Assembly: GCF_017744655.1 (NCBI RefSeq)
Contig: NZ_JAGIAW010000001.1
Span: 682,001 to 746,000 of the forward strand
Direction: 5' to 3'
Origin: Devosia sp.
GTDB lineage: Bacteria; Pseudomonadota; Alphaproteobacteria; Rhizobiales; Devosiaceae
DNA length: 64,000 bases
This document shows, piece after piece, positions 17,666 to 26,704 of this stretch; the stretch's first letter is position 1; the number at the start of each line of letters is the position of its first letter. The notes beneath the pieces were generated by a model. That model saw nothing but the letters and a program-made list of their open reading frames with translations, was not told the DNA's origin and searched no databases. Position numbers and translations under genes: made by a program.

Positions 17666-18403
17666 TTGGAATTTTCTCTGCCTCTGGTGATCGGTGCGGG
17701 CATTTTGAGCTTTCTCAGCCCATGCGTCCTGCCGCTTGTGCCGCCTTACTTGACCTATATGAGCGGCGCCAGTTTCGACCAATTGCGCGCCGAGGCTGAT
17801 ACCGGCGCGGGCAAGCTGACCTTCAAGGTTGCCGTCACCTCGCTCTTCTTCATCCTCGGCTTTTCGGTGGTCTTCATCGCGCTCGGCGCCACGGCGACCG
17901 CCTTCGGCCAGGTTTTCCGGCAGCTCCTGCCGATCCTCACCCCGGTTGCCGGCGTCGTCATCATCGCCATGGGCCTGCATTTCCTTGGCGTCTACCGCAT
18001 CGGCTTTCTCGATCGGCAGATGCGCCACAATGGTCCTGGCGCTGCGTCCGGCCCGCTTGGCGGCTTCCTCCTCGGCCTCGCCTTCGCCATCGGCTGGACG
18101 CCCTGCATCGGCCCGGTGCTCGCGGCCATTCTCTCGGTCGCCGCCAGCCGCGAAACCGCCTGGGAAGGCGCCTCGCTTCTCGGCCTTTATTCGCTTGGCC
18201 TCGGCATTCCCTTCTTCCTCGCCGGCATTGCCATCGGCCCGTTCCTCACCTTCTTCCATTCGTTCAAGCAGCATCTGCACACGGTGGAAAAAGTCATGGG
18301 CGGCCTGTTGGTGATCACAGGCATCCTCTTCCTCACCGGCAACTTCACCCGCATTTCCTACTGGTTCCTCGAAACCTTCCCGGTGCTTGCAAACTTCGGT
18401 TGA
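17666..18403 (+). CDS. ccdA: Cytochrome c biogenesis protein CcdA (thiol reductant carrier)
   Basis: This 245-residue polytopic inner-membrane protein has about six helices and passes electrons from cytoplasmic thioredoxin to periplasmic thiols. The paired redox cysteines are in SFLSPCVLPLVPPYL (Cys20) and IGWTPCIGPVLAAIL. The start is placed at the TTG at 17666 because GGAG lies seven bases upstream and it removes a polar N-terminal extension absent from CcdA proteins. The role would be in cytochrome c maturation or other periplasmic thiol reduction. No other ccm gene is in the window. Confidence 0.93.
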   Translation: MEFSLPLVIGAGILSFLSPCVLPLVPPYLTYMSGASFDQLRAEADTGAGKLTFKVAVTSLFFILGFSVVFIALGATATAFGQVFRQLLPILTPVAGVVIIAMGLHFLGVYRIGFLDRQMRHNGPGAASGPLGGFLLGLAFAIGWTPCIGPVLAAILSVAASRETAWEGASLLGLYSLGLGIPFFLAGIAIGPFLTFFHSFKQHLHTVEKVMGGLLVITGILFLTGNFTRISYWFLETFPVLANFG

Positions 18404-18521
18404 GGCAGCATTTCGTTAACCGTCGAAAACTTTCCGCAGGTCCGCGAACAATTTCTGCGTGATCTTCAGTCGCGATTTACTCCATTAGGCCAAGACTGCC
18501 GGAGTCATTTGGGCGGGGAAG

Positions 18522-19778
18522 ATGGGCACGGCCAACGTGGGAAACGAGCCATTGTTGCGCGCGCTGGCTGAAAACGGCGAAACAGCCGGTCTTCAGGCCG
18601 CCACGCCGTCGCGTCCTGGCGTCGCCATGACTGCACGCTGCACTCATGATATTGGCGAGGTCGAAGCCGTCTGGCGCTCCCTTACCGCCGATGGCGTCGA
18701 GTCTCCTGGTCAAAGCTTTGACTTCATCCGCCTCTGGATCGCCGACCGCGGCATCGCACCAAAGGACCAGTGTTTCGTCATCGGCGAGGTCGATGGCGAA
18801 CCCGTCGCGCTATTGCCGCTGCATCGCCGTCGCCAGATGGGCGTCACCGTCTACACCTGGTTCCCGCGCTCGCAGGTCGGCTGCTACGCCCCCATTTCGG
18901 ACTATCGCAGGCTTGCCGCGCTCGGCGCGGACGGGCGCGCGCAGCTCTGGCTGACCATGGTCAGCCAGCTTGCCGATGCCGACGCCGTCTATCTCCGGGC
19001 CATTCCCGGCGAGATCACCGGCTTCGGCGGCCTCTTTGACGAGCTCGGCGCGCCTCTTGAAGTCGACACGCTCTACCGCTCCGAATTCTCCTCCTGGGAA
19101 GACTGCGACAAGCTCCAGCGCAGCCGCAGCCGCCGCAAGCACGACCGGCAACAGGGCGACCGTCTCGCCGCGCTTGGTGAAATCGGTTTCGAGTTGGTTA
19201 CCGATCCTGTGGCTGGCAAAGCGGCCATCGACGTCATGTTCCGCCAGCGTTCGGCACGCTTCCACGCTCAGGGTATTCGCGACACTTTCGTCTGCGACAA
19301 TCTCATCGACTTCTACCACAAGGCCATGCAGCCCGGCTCGGGACTCGACATCCGCCTCCACGTCCTGCGCCTTAATGGCGAGGTCGTCGCGGTCCGCTAT
19401 AATGTCGTTCACGGCGACCGCATGTTCTGCCTCATCTCGTCTATGAGCGACGACCCGGCAATTCAGGCCGGCTCCCCCGGCAAGCAGTGCCTCCTGCGCG
19501 TCATGCAGACAGTCTTCGATTCCGGTTTCACCATGTTCGACATGGGCTCGGGCTTCACCGACGAAAAGCGCCACTGGTGCAATGTGCAGACCCCGCTGCG
19601 CCAGCACTATATCGGCCTGACCTTGAAGGGCCGGCTGTCGGTGGGGTGCCACCAGCAGTTCCAGAAACTGCGCGCCCAGGCCAAGGCCAGCCCGCGGGTG
19701 AAATCGGCGCTCCGCCATTTCCGCCAGTTCACCGACAAGCTCTTTGGCCGCCAGCAACAGCAGCAGCCGTCAGATTAG
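18522..19778 (+). CDS. CelD/BcsL-like GNAT acetyltransferase
   Basis: This 418-residue cytosolic protein has the acetyltransf_6 layout of CelD-type proteins. The N-terminal half includes [23 protein letters not shown], and a C-terminal GNAT domain has [34 protein letters not shown] and [15 protein letters not shown]. The family is linked to exopolysaccharide or cellulose modification, but no polysaccharide cluster is nearby. The C-terminus is a basic, Gln-rich tail. It overlaps radC convergently by nine bases. Confidence 0.82.
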   Translation: MGTANVGNEPLLRALAENGETAGLQAATPSRPGVAMTARCTHDIGEVEAVWRSLTADGVESPGQSFDFIRLWIADRGIAPKDQCFVIGEVDGEPVALLPLHRRRQMGVTVYTWFPRSQVGCYAPISDYRRLAALGADGRAQLWLTMVSQLADADAVYLRAIPGEITGFGGLFDELGAPLEVDTLYRSEFSSWEDCDKLQRSRSRRKHDRQQGDRLAALGEIGFELVTDPVAGKAAIDVMFRQRSARFHAQGIRDTFVCDNLIDFYHKAMQPGSGLDIRLHVLRLNGEVVAVRYNVVHGDRMFCLISSMSDDPAIQAGSPGKQCLLRVMQTVFDSGFTMFDMGSGFTDEKRHWCNVQTPLRQHYIGLTLKGRLSVGCHQQFQKLRAQAKASPRVKSALRHFRQFTDKLFGRQQQQQPSD

Positions 19779-20495
19779 CTTGAGCCCCCGCATAGAGGCG
19801 TGCCCGGCACGCCCGATGATGATGTGGTCGTGCAGCGTGATCCCCATCTGCTTGGCAATCTCGGCGATTTCCCGCGTCATCCGGACATCCGCCGCCGATG
19901 GCGAGGGATCGCCCGATGGGTGGTTGTGTACTAGGATCAGCGCCGAAGCAGAGAGCTCCAGTGTCCGGCGGATCACCTCGCGCGGATAAACCGGCGTATG
20001 ATCCACCGTGCCCACCTGCTGCACCTCGTCGGCAATCAGCCTGTTCTTCTTGTCGAGAAAGAGAATGCGAAACTGCTCGACGCTCTCATAGGCCATGGCG
20101 CTGCGGCAATAATCGATCAGTTCCGACCATGACGACAGGATCGGCTTTTCAACGTCGATCTGGTCGCGCCCGAACCTTTGTGCCACAGCCTGCACCACCT
20201 TGAGGTGGGTGATGGACGTTTCGCCCAGCCCCTTGACCTCTGCCAGCCGGGCAGGGGGTGCGCCCAGCACTTCAGAAATCGACCCGAACCGCGCCAGCAG
20301 ATCCTTGGCCAGCGCCTTGGTGTCGCGCTGCGGCAGGATCATGTGGAGCAGAAGTTCGAGCAGCTCGTAGTCAGCCAATGCATCGCCGCCCACCGTGTTG
20401 AAGCGATCGCGCGCCCGCTCGCGATGCCCGAGATAATGCGGCTTTATTGACGCTTCCGCCATGCCGCTGGGTTTGCTCTCGGGCTTGTCGCTCAA
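19770..20495 (-). CDS. radC: RadC family JAB/MPN-domain protein
   Basis: This protein of about 241 residues has an N-terminal helix-hairpin-helix region ([24 protein letters not shown]) and a C-terminal JAMM metalloprotease-like domain with [18 protein letters not shown]. Its biological role is unresolved, and the old DNA-repair assignment is doubtful. The TTG at 20495 forms TTGA with the map stop codon and has GGAAG upstream, so I prefer it to the ATG at 20462. Both give an intact domain. It is coupled to map. Confidence 0.92.
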   Translation of the reverse strand: MSDKPESKPSGMAEASIKPHYLGHRERARDRFNTVGGDALADYELLELLLHMILPQRDTKALAKDLLARFGSISEVLGAPPARLAEVKGLGETSITHLKVVQAVAQRFGRDQIDVEKPILSSWSELIDYCRSAMAYESVEQFRILFLDKKNRLIADEVQQVGTVDHTPVYPREVIRRTLELSASALILVHNHPSGDPSPSAADVRMTREIAEIAKQMGITLHDHIIIGRAGHASMRGLKLI

Positions 20496-21328
20496 GACTG
20501 CTTCCGCGCTTCGAGTGGATTGAACAGGCCACCGGGCGAGAGCGTGAAGATCTCGTGCCCGGTTTCGGTGATGCCGATCGAGTGTTCGCACTGCGCCGAA
20601 AGCGTCCGGTCGCGCGTCACCGCCGTCCAGCCGTCCGACAGAATCTTCACATGCGGCTTGCCGAGATTGATCATAGGCTCGATGGTGAAAATCATGCCCG
20701 GCTTCAGCGGCACGCCGGTGCCCGGCGTCCCGAAATGCAGAATGTTCGGCTCGTCATGGAACAGCCGCCCCACGCCATGCCCCACAAAATCGCGCACGAC
20801 GCTCATTCGCTCGCCCTCGGCCACGGCCTGAATGGCCGCGCCGATGTCGCCCGTCGTATTGCCCGGCTTCGCCGCCGCCAGCCCCGCTTCGAGGCCGGCA
20901 TAGGTCACTTCAATGAGCCGCTCTGCCTTTCGCGAAATCTCGCCCACCGGATACATCCGGCTCGAGTCGCCATACCAGCCATCAACGATCAGCGTCAGGT
21001 CGACATTGACGATATCGCCCTCGCGCAGCCCGCGCTCATCAGGAATGCCGTGGCACACCACATGATTGATCGAAGTGCACACCGAATGCCGATAGCCCTT
21101 GTAGAACAGCGTCGCCGGCACCGCGCCATTGTCGCGTGCAAACTCATAGGCAATCTGGTCGAGCTTTGCCGTCGGCACGCCCGGCTCGACATATTCGGTG
21201 AGAATATCGAGCGCTTGCGCCGTCAGTGCTCCGGCCTTGCGCATGCCCGCAAAGCCATCCTCGCCATGTAGCGGGATGACTCCGGGGGTGCGGCGGGATT
21301 TGGCGGATGCGTCGACGTAGGTAACCAT
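20492..21328 (-). CDS. map: Methionine aminopeptidase, type I
   Basis: This 278-residue cytosolic metalloenzyme removes the initiator Met. Metal ligands are visible in [20 protein letters not shown] (two Asp), [13 protein letters not shown] (His) and [12 protein letters not shown] (Glu), with a final Glu in [17 protein letters not shown]. The ATG at 21328 has GGAG six bases upstream; a TTG three bases earlier is less well spaced. It overlaps radC downstream. Confidence 0.97.
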   Translation of the reverse strand: MVTYVDASAKSRRTPGVIPLHGEDGFAGMRKAGALTAQALDILTEYVEPGVPTAKLDQIAYEFARDNGAVPATLFYKGYRHSVCTSINHVVCHGIPDERGLREGDIVNVDLTLIVDGWYGDSSRMYPVGEISRKAERLIEVTYAGLEAGLAAAKPGNTTGDIGAAIQAVAEGERMSVVRDFVGHGVGRLFHDEPNILHFGTPGTGVPLKPGMIFTIEPMINLGKPHVKILSDGWTAVTRDRTLSAQCEHSIGITETGHEIFTLSPGGLFNPLEARKQS

Positions 21329-21450
21329 CAAGGACTCCAGGGGAATGGTCCAAATCTAGTCACATGCTCGTCCGATTGAAAGGGCTTCGCCTGCTTGACG
21401 GCGGGCAAGGCGAGGGGCATTCCTCTTTGTTCATAAAACCGGAAAATTCC

Positions 21451-22221
21451 ATGTCGACCCAATCTCGTGTGACCGCCGGCCTCCTGGTAATCGGCGACGA
21501 AATCCTTTCCGGCCGAACCAAGGACGTGAATATCGGCGCCGTCGCCGATTTCTGTACCGATCTCGGCATCGACCTCACCGAAGTGCGCGTTGTCAGCGAC
21601 GTCGAGGAGTCGATCGTCGAGGCCGTCAACGCCCTCCGCCAGCGCTACACCTATGTCTTCACCACGGGCGGCATCGGCCCGACGCACGACGACATCACCG
21701 CCGACGCCATTGCCAAGGCATTTGGTGTTGCCCTGCCGATCAACGCCCAGGCCCGCGCCATGCTCGAAGCGCGCTGGAAGGAAACCGGCACCGAGGTCAA
21801 CGAAGCGCGTCTGCGCATGGCGCGCATTCCCGAGGGCGCCGATCTCATCGTCAATTCCGTCAGCGCCGCCCCCGGTTTCCGCATCGGCAACGTGCATGTC
21901 ATGGCCGGCGTCCCCGTCATCATGCGCGCCATGCTCGAAGCCCTGACGCCAACCCTCAAGGGCGGCAAGAAGGTCCAGTCGATCACTGTGAAGGCTGCCG
22001 TTGGCGAAGGCACGCTCGGCGGCCCGCTCGGCGCGCTGCAGAACGAATACCCGGATGTGAAAATGGGTTCCTATCCCCAGATGGGCAAGGATCGGGTCAT
22101 GACCGAGCTGGTCCTGCGCTCCTCCGACGAGGCCCTGCTGGCCGAAGCTGGGGAAAAGGTCCGTGCCATGGTCGCCGCGGCCCATGCAAAGGCCGGAATA
22201 CAGCCTCCCGACGGGGAATGA
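21451..22221 (+). CDS. Molybdopterin-binding (MoCF) domain protein, CinA N-terminal-like
   Basis: This 256-residue protein carries the MoCF-biosynthesis fold seen in the N-terminal half of CinA. The opening is AGLLVIGDEILSGRTKDVN, followed by VFTTGGIGPTHDDITADAIA, PEGADLIVNSVSAAPGF and MAGVPVIMRAML. It lacks the C-terminal amidase domain of CinA. This shorter form is common in Alphaproteobacteria and is annotated as competence/damage-inducible or molybdopterin-binding. The role may be nucleotide pyrophosphate hydrolysis, as in CinA N-domains. The ATG at 21451 follows GGAAA. It is divergent from map. Confidence 0.9.
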   Translation: MSTQSRVTAGLLVIGDEILSGRTKDVNIGAVADFCTDLGIDLTEVRVVSDVEESIVEAVNALRQRYTYVFTTGGIGPTHDDITADAIAKAFGVALPINAQARAMLEARWKETGTEVNEARLRMARIPEGADLIVNSVSAAPGFRIGNVHVMAGVPVIMRAMLEALTPTLKGGKKVQSITVKAAVGEGTLGGPLGALQNEYPDVKMGSYPQMGKDRVMTELVLRSSDEALLAEAGEKVRAMVAAAHAKAGIQPPDGE

Positions 22222-22301
22222 TTGGCGTCGGGCCCGTCCTTTGATAAGGACGGTGCCTCACAAAGAATTCGGCGCATGGCGCCCCTCCGGAGATCAATGC
22301 G

Positions 22302-22799
22302 TTGAGCAATCCCAACCAGAAGTCGTTTCCCGTCACCTGGGACCAGTTTCACCGCGATAGCCGCGCTCTCGCCTGGCGCCTCGCTGGCCTCGGCACCTTT
22401 GACGCCGTCGTCGCCATCGCCCGCGGCGGTCTCGTTCCAGCCGCCATCGTCGCCCGCGAGCTGAACATCCGCACCGTCGAAACCGTAGCCGCCAAGAGCT
22501 ACGACCACCAGAACCAGGCCGGCATCAAGATTCTCAAGGAAATCAGCCAGCCGATCCTCGACCTCGCCAAGAAGGGCGGCAATATCCTGATCGTCGACGA
22601 CCTCGTCGATACCGGCAACACCGCCCGCGCCGTCCGCGAAATGCTCCCCGGCGCCCACTTCGCCACCGTCTACGCCAAGCCCAAGGGCCGCGAAATGGTG
22701 GACACGTTCATTACCGAAGTCAGCCAGGACACCTGGATTTTCTTCCCCTGGGACCTCGACGTCGCCTACGTCGCCCCCATCTCCGGCGGCACCGACTGA
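22302..22799 (+). CDS. gpt: Xanthine phosphoribosyltransferase
   Basis: This 165-residue purine-salvage enzyme joins xanthine or guanine to PRPP. The PRPP loop is [21 protein letters not shown], preceded by the flexible-loop region, with [21 protein letters not shown] at the N-terminus and WIFFPWDLD near the base-binding end. The start is the TTG at 22302 with GGAG nine bases upstream; no in-frame ATG precedes the conserved N-terminus. It is the last core gene before the toxin-like pair. Confidence 0.95.
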   Translation: MSNPNQKSFPVTWDQFHRDSRALAWRLAGLGTFDAVVAIARGGLVPAAIVARELNIRTVETVAAKSYDHQNQAGIKILKEISQPILDLAKKGGNILIVDDLVDTGNTARAVREMLPGAHFATVYAKPKGREMVDTFITEVSQDTWIFFPWDLDVAYVAPISGGTD

Positions 22800-22867
22800 T
22801 CTATCCCGCTTATCCCCGCTCCCAGCGGCCATGAGACCCTGCCTCCGCATCAAAGCGGGGGCGGGAT

Positions 22868-24289
22868 ATGGTCGGACTTTCGAAGAAGCTGGAAGAGAAG
22901 CGAGCCAAGCTCGCAAGACTGATCGAGCGGAAGGCGTTTGACACCTATGTGAGGCACGGCGCCGTTCCCGATGATTTCCATCGGCTCGCCGAAACCGCGG
23001 CCGACGGCCAGAAATTCCTCGAGCTTTGCGCCGGCCTCTCCACCAAGTCCCTCCCGGACGGTCGTCCCACCACCCACTACACCTGGCGCACAGCTGGCGA
23101 CGATCGCGTACGCCACACACACTCTGCCCTTGAGGGGCAGGTCTTCGCCTGGGCCAACGCTCCATCAGAGGGCCACCCCGGCACCGCGCCAAACTGCCGC
23201 TGCTGGGCAGAGCCCTACTATGGCAATCCAGCACTCCCAGACACCTTTCTGCAGCTTGCATCTGAGCGACAAGTGTCCGCAGATCCTTCGACACTCTGGG
23301 CGAGCGTCGAGACGCTGACGCGACCGGACGCAAGCGTCTCCGCATCCGATATTCGCACGAAGAGCGGCGCGCGCGTCCTTTCGACATTCACAGGCTCACA
23401 TATCGCGCATGATGTAACGTTGCCTGATGGTCGGCTTGTGTTCATCGAGCGCAGCAGTTCGGCTCAATCGGTCGCGTTGCGCTCGCGTCGCAACGTGGTC
23501 ACGTTCAGCCGGTGGACACCAAATGGTCCGATCTCAGGCCGTCCGCGCAGCGCGTTCCAGTTCAGCGAAGAACTGTTCCCCCGCCCAACCGGGTCCGTGG
23601 CCGATGCAGACGCACAGTTTGAGCTGGACGATGACATCCTCCTGCCCAATCCGGGCATGCTCATTGCCCCGGACGGATCAGCTGGTGCCGGCGCAGCTGC
23701 GCTTTTTTTGCTCTACCAGTTGCTACAGGAGGTGCCAAAGGCGGTTGGGAGCGCCGCGCAGGATTTACCTGTCATCGCCTATCAAGCAACCCGCGATGAT
23801 CAGGACAGTCTGGTGATTGTGCGACTGGACGCGCTCGAAGCTGAGCGCGCTCGGCAAAGCTGCAAGCTATACCCAGACGTACAGACTTGGGTTGACCAAG
23901 CGGCCAACGTGCTTGCTCCGGTGAAACTAACTCAGACTCCCACGCAATACGGAACAAGCGTCCATCTTTGGATTAAGGATCACATCAACAACCTTAAGGT
24001 GGAGTTTGCGCCCCTTTACAATAACGTGTTGCCTGAAATTTCGTACGATGGTGGCGGTTTCGAAGTTCACTATGGAAAAAAGGGCAGTACTCGTTTGGAT
24101 GTGCTTGAACTCCTTCCAGATGAAAGAACCCCAAACCTTATCTGTGACTACGAGGTGAAGACTGGAGACAGCATGATGCAGATTGGACAGATTAGAAAGC
24201 AAGGCACCAGCCTCACCGCGCGGTACCCAGGAGCCATAGTTATGGTCTTTCAGATGAAGCCCTCTGCCCAAAACGGAACGGCACCATGA
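22868..24289 (+). CDS. MuF-domain polymorphic toxin with C-terminal PD-(D/E)XK-like nuclease domain (predicted)
   Basis: This is a 473-residue protein. Residues 1-60 are helical and polar. Residues 69-116 match the C-terminal half of phage Mu gpF/SPP1 gp7 minor-head domains: THYTWRTAGDDRVRHTHSAL, GQVFAWANAPSEGHPGTAPN and then Cys110-x-Cys112. Residues 150-360 are a variable linker. Residues 365-465 look like a restriction-type nuclease fold: GSTRLDVLEL with Asp411, then DYEVK with Glu429 and Lys431, then Gln438. The last 300 bases are visibly poorer in G+C (29 of 60 in 24001-24060) than the N-terminal part. The downstream gene overlaps by ATGA. No portal, capsid, tail or integrase gene is nearby. 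The toxin role is inference; a phage-remnant head protein is the alternative. The ATG at 22868 gives a start just upstream of the conserved part. Confidence 0.75.
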   Translation: MVGLSKKLEEKRAKLARLIERKAFDTYVRHGAVPDDFHRLAETAADGQKFLELCAGLSTKSLPDGRPTTHYTWRTAGDDRVRHTHSALEGQVFAWANAPSEGHPGTAPNCRCWAEPYYGNPALPDTFLQLASERQVSADPSTLWASVETLTRPDASVSASDIRTKSGARVLSTFTGSHIAHDVTLPDGRLVFIERSSSAQSVALRSRRNVVTFSRWTPNGPISGRPRSAFQFSEELFPRPTGSVADADAQFELDDDILLPNPGMLIAPDGSAGAGAAALFLLYQLLQEVPKAVGSAAQDLPVIAYQATRDDQDSLVIVRLDALEAERARQSCKLYPDVQTWVDQAANVLAPVKLTQTPTQYGTSVHLWIKDHINNLKVEFAPLYNNVLPEISYDGGGFEVHYGKKGSTRLDVLELLPDERTPNLICDYEVKTGDSMMQIGQIRKQGTSLTARYPGAIVMVFQMKPSAQNGTAP

Positions 24290-25035
24290 CAACCGCGCCG
24301 GAGGCCAAGAAGTGGCTTCGACCCGTGTTGAGGCAGCATCCGGATCTTGTGCTGGTCGGTCGTAACCTTATCATTCCACCGGTCCACCACATCCTGCGCG
24401 GCATCTTCTTTGACGCCTCGTGGGACAAACACCTGTGCCGGCCGATCTGGTACGCTGGCGCGATGTTCATGTGCAATTCTGAGAGCGACTCCCCGCCGTT
24501 CGACATTCATGAGCAGTACTCTCTGCAACGGTCCAACGAAGAGGACTTTCCCTCGCACGTGGTGGCCAAGACCGAGGAGGTTCTCCAATTCGATTTCTCG
24601 CGGGTCTATACGGTTGAGCAGTACATCAACTTTGGCAAAGATAATGAGGTGGGAACCGATGGCAGAGATCGTCGCATCATTCCCCATCGACCCTTTCACT
24701 ACGCGGTCGCTCTCTCTGCGCTGAGCGATCTGGACGCTGCGGAGCAGAAGGTTGCCGCGGCCGCCGCTTGGTGGGAGAGGGGCTCGATTGCGGCCGCACG
24801 GCAAGCGGAAGAGTGGCGTGCCAAAGGTGCCGTCGCCATCGCCCGCGATACTGAACGGACGGCCATCAGCGATGGAGTAATGGCGCGCCATCTGGGGGCC
24901 CTGCGAGACCTCGTGCAACGCCGGGACCGCGCCGGCATAGGAGACCTTTTGCGGTCCTGGGAGTTCGACCGGGCAAGGGCGCTCAAGATCGATCATCTCT
25001 GGGAGCCGACGGCGTTTCCCGTCGAGATGAGCTAA
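24286..25035 (+). CDS. Putative cognate immunity protein, unknown family
   Basis: This is a 249-residue soluble protein with no family I can name. The first 145 residues are mixed, with aromatic and histidine-rich segments (PPVHHILRGIFFDASWDKHL, RRIIPHRPFHYAVALSALSD). The last 100 are Ala/Arg-rich and helical (AEQKVAAAAAWWERGSIAAA onward), possibly a coiled coil. Its ATG overlaps the toxin-like gene's TGA by four bases, so the two should be made together. Position and size fit an immunity gene that would bind and block the nuclease domain. It ends in a four-base convergent overlap with the methyltransferase-like gene. The function is inferred only from context. Confidence 0.6.
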   Translation: MTTAPEAKKWLRPVLRQHPDLVLVGRNLIIPPVHHILRGIFFDASWDKHLCRPIWYAGAMFMCNSESDSPPFDIHEQYSLQRSNEEDFPSHVVAKTEEVLQFDFSRVYTVEQYINFGKDNEVGTDGRDRRIIPHRPFHYAVALSALSDLDAAEQKVAAAAAWWERGSIAAARQAEEWRAKGAVAIARDTERTAISDGVMARHLGALRDLVQRRDRAGIGDLLRSWEFDRARALKIDHLWEPTAFPVEMS

Positions 25036-25709
25036 CCCCGCTTCACGCCCAGCCAAATGACATGTCGTGCGCCCTTGCCGCCGCTGCGTGCCCGCACCTT
25101 GACCTCATCCACCGCGAAACCCGCCGCAGCCAGTCGCTTTGTGAACGGCTCGCTCGGATGCGCCGACCAAACGGCCAGCACGCCACCTGGGCGCAGTGCT
25201 GCCCATGATTTCCTGAGCGCCGCCGTGCCATAGAGCTGATCGTTCTGCTCCCGGCTCACGCCATCCGGCCCGTTGTCGACATCGAGCAGGATGGCGTCGT
25301 ATGCCCCTTTGCCCGCAGCGATCACCTTGCCAACATCATCATTGATGATCTTCACCCGCGGATCATCGAGGCAGGTTCCGAAAACCGGGGTCAGCGGCCC
25401 ACGGGCCCAGGCGATGATCTCTGGCACCAGTTCGGCGACGACGATTTCGCTGTCCGCCCCAAAACACCCCTGCGCCGCGCGCAGGGTAAAACCCATGCCG
25501 AGCCCGCCAATAAGCACCCGCGCCTTTGCCCTGCCGCCGATGCGTTCGGCGCTGAGCGTCGCCAGCGCTTCTTCCGAGCCGCTGAGGCGGTTATTCATCA
25601 GCTCGTTGGTGCCGAGCATGATGGAGAATTCGTCGCCGCGCTGCATCAGTTTGAGCTGCGTCTTGTCGCCGGGAACATTGGCCGTATCGAGATGTATCCA
25701 CGGTCTCAT
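25032..25709 (-). CDS. Spermidine synthase-like SAM methyltransferase-fold protein
   Basis: This 225-residue protein has a Rossmann core: VLIGGLGMGFTLRAA is the nucleotide-binding loop, EIVVAELVPEIIAWAR follows, then PRVKIINDDVGKVI and DAILLDVDNGPDGV. The pattern is that of spermidine-synthase-like proteins, but the short length and missing N-terminal tetramerisation domain make polyamine synthesis uncertain. The substrate is unknown. It is transcribed toward the toxin-immunity pair, away from the tRNA gene. Confidence 0.85.
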   Translation of the reverse strand: MRPWIHLDTANVPGDKTQLKLMQRGDEFSIMLGTNELMNNRLSGSEEALATLSAERIGGRAKARVLIGGLGMGFTLRAAQGCFGADSEIVVAELVPEIIAWARGPLTPVFGTCLDDPRVKIINDDVGKVIAAGKGAYDAILLDVDNGPDGVSREQNDQLYGTAALRKSWAALRPGGVLAVWSAHPSEPFTKRLAAAGFAVDEVKVRARSGGKGARHVIWLGVKRG

Positions 25710-25740
25710 GAGCGTCTCGAAACTTGCGTCTGGGGGGGAA

Positions 25741-25825
25741 TGGTGCGGGCGACGGGAATCGAACCCGTACAGCGTTAGCCGAGGGATTTTAAGTCCCTTG
25801 TGTCTACCAGTTTCACCACGCCCGC
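25741..25825 (-). tRNA. tRNA-Leu (anticodon UAA)
   Basis: On the minus strand an 85-base class II tRNA starts GCGGGCGTGGTG and ends with an encoded CCA. The acceptor arms GCGGGCG and CGCCCGC pair. The anticodon arm contains TTAA with the UAA anticodon between GGGA and TCCC arms. A variable arm precedes the GGTTCGATTCC T-arm. Confidence 0.97.
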
Positions 25826-25904
25826 TTGGCTCGGTGGCCCGTGTTTGTCACAAGGCGATGCGCAAGACAATTGCGGCAAGACGATTCTCAACCCCGGAGA
25901 CGAG

Positions 25905-26285
25905 ATGATCGAACGCATCGAAACCGGCATCGCGCCATCCTCCGCGCCGATCAATGACGCCGTGCGCGCCGGCAAGCATGTCTGGCTCGTCGCCATCGCC
26001 GAAGACCCGGTCACCGGCGACATCGTCGAAGGCGGCATCGAGGCCCAGGCCCGCCGCTGCATCCAGAATATCGAGATCGGCGTCAAAGCCGCCGGCGGCA
26101 CGCTGGCCAATCTCGTCATGGTGCAGATTTTCCTCACCGATAGCGCCGATGCGGCCGGCATGAACGCCGTTTATCGCGAATTCTTCACCCAGCAACCGTT
26201 CCCGGTCCGCGCGACCGTCGTCGTCAAGGAATTGCTTGCCAAGGGTCTCAAGATCGAAATCACAGCCACGGCGGTATTGGACTGA
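25905..26285 (+). CDS. RidA/YjgF/UK114 family protein
   Basis: This 126-residue trimeric-type protein probably hydrolyses reactive enamine/imine intermediates of amino acid metabolism. The opening is AGKHVWLVAIAEDPVTGDIVEGGIE, then QARRCIQNIEIGVKAAGGTL, and the catalytic Arg lies in QPFPVRATVVVKELLAKG. The ATG at 25905 has GGAG five bases upstream. It overlaps the next gene by one base (TGATG), which suggests coupling. Confidence 0.92.
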   Translation: MIERIETGIAPSSAPINDAVRAGKHVWLVAIAEDPVTGDIVEGGIEAQARRCIQNIEIGVKAAGGTLANLVMVQIFLTDSADAAGMNAVYREFFTQQPFPVRATVVVKELLAKGLKIEITATAVLD

Positions 26286-26566
26286 TGCTCCTCAAACTCG
26301 CTCTCCTCGAAGACATCAAAGCCGGCAAGGTCGACGTCATCTTCCGCCGCTGGAATCGCCCCACCGTAAAACCCGGCGGTACGCTCAAGACTAAGCTGGG
26401 CCTGCTTTCGATTCTGTCGATAACCGACATGAGTGCTGACGATGTTACCGATGCCGACGCCAAGCGCGCCGGCTTCAAGGACGTCCCCGATTTCCGCAAA
26501 TGGCTCGATACGATGAAGGAAGGCAGTCTCTTCCAGCGCATCGAAGTCGCTTTCGAAGAGGAATAG
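26285..26566 (+). CDS. ASCH-like small domain protein
   Basis: This 93-residue protein has the ASCH/PUA-like pattern: LKLALLEDIKAGKVDVIFRRW, RPTVKPGGTLKTKLGLLSIL, then DAKRAGFKDVPDFRKWL. Proteins of this fold usually bind RNA or modified nucleic acid. It shares clear blocks (FRRWxRPTVKxGGTL, ADAKRAGF-like) with the N-terminus of the gene at 30248, so they are paralogs. It starts on the last base of the ridA stop codon. Confidence 0.75.
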   Translation: MLLKLALLEDIKAGKVDVIFRRWNRPTVKPGGTLKTKLGLLSILSITDMSADDVTDADAKRAGFKDVPDFRKWLDTMKEGSLFQRIEVAFEEE

Positions 26567-26571
26567 GGTTC

Positions 26572-26703
26572 GTGCCACGCCCTCGTGGTTCGAGGCTTTG
26601 CTTGCGCAAAGCACCATGAGGGCTTCTCAGGAAGGCGGCTGCTCCAGTAGACCTCACCCTGAGACGCGGAGCGCAGCGTAGCCTCGAAGGGCGAGGTCGT
26701 GCC
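26572..26703. repeat. Dispersed repeat, family B copy 1
   Basis: The gap between two genes holds blocks CGTGGTTCGAGGCT, CACCATGAGGGCTTCT, GACCTCACCCTGAGACGC and GTAGCCTCGAAGGGCGAGG. The same block types, in other orders and orientations, are at 38307-38433 and 51300-51418. No coding sequence is seen here. Confidence 0.75.
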
Positions 26704-26704
26704 G

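Noticed and set aside
22868..25035. Prophage remnant
   Set aside because: Apart from the MuF-like module there is no portal, terminase, capsid, tail or integrase gene, and both flanks are core genes.
25741..25825. tRNA-Leu as an integration site for the toxin-like pair
   Set aside because: A core methyltransferase-like gene lies between, and I see no direct repeat of the tRNA 3' end near 22.8 or 25.0 kb.
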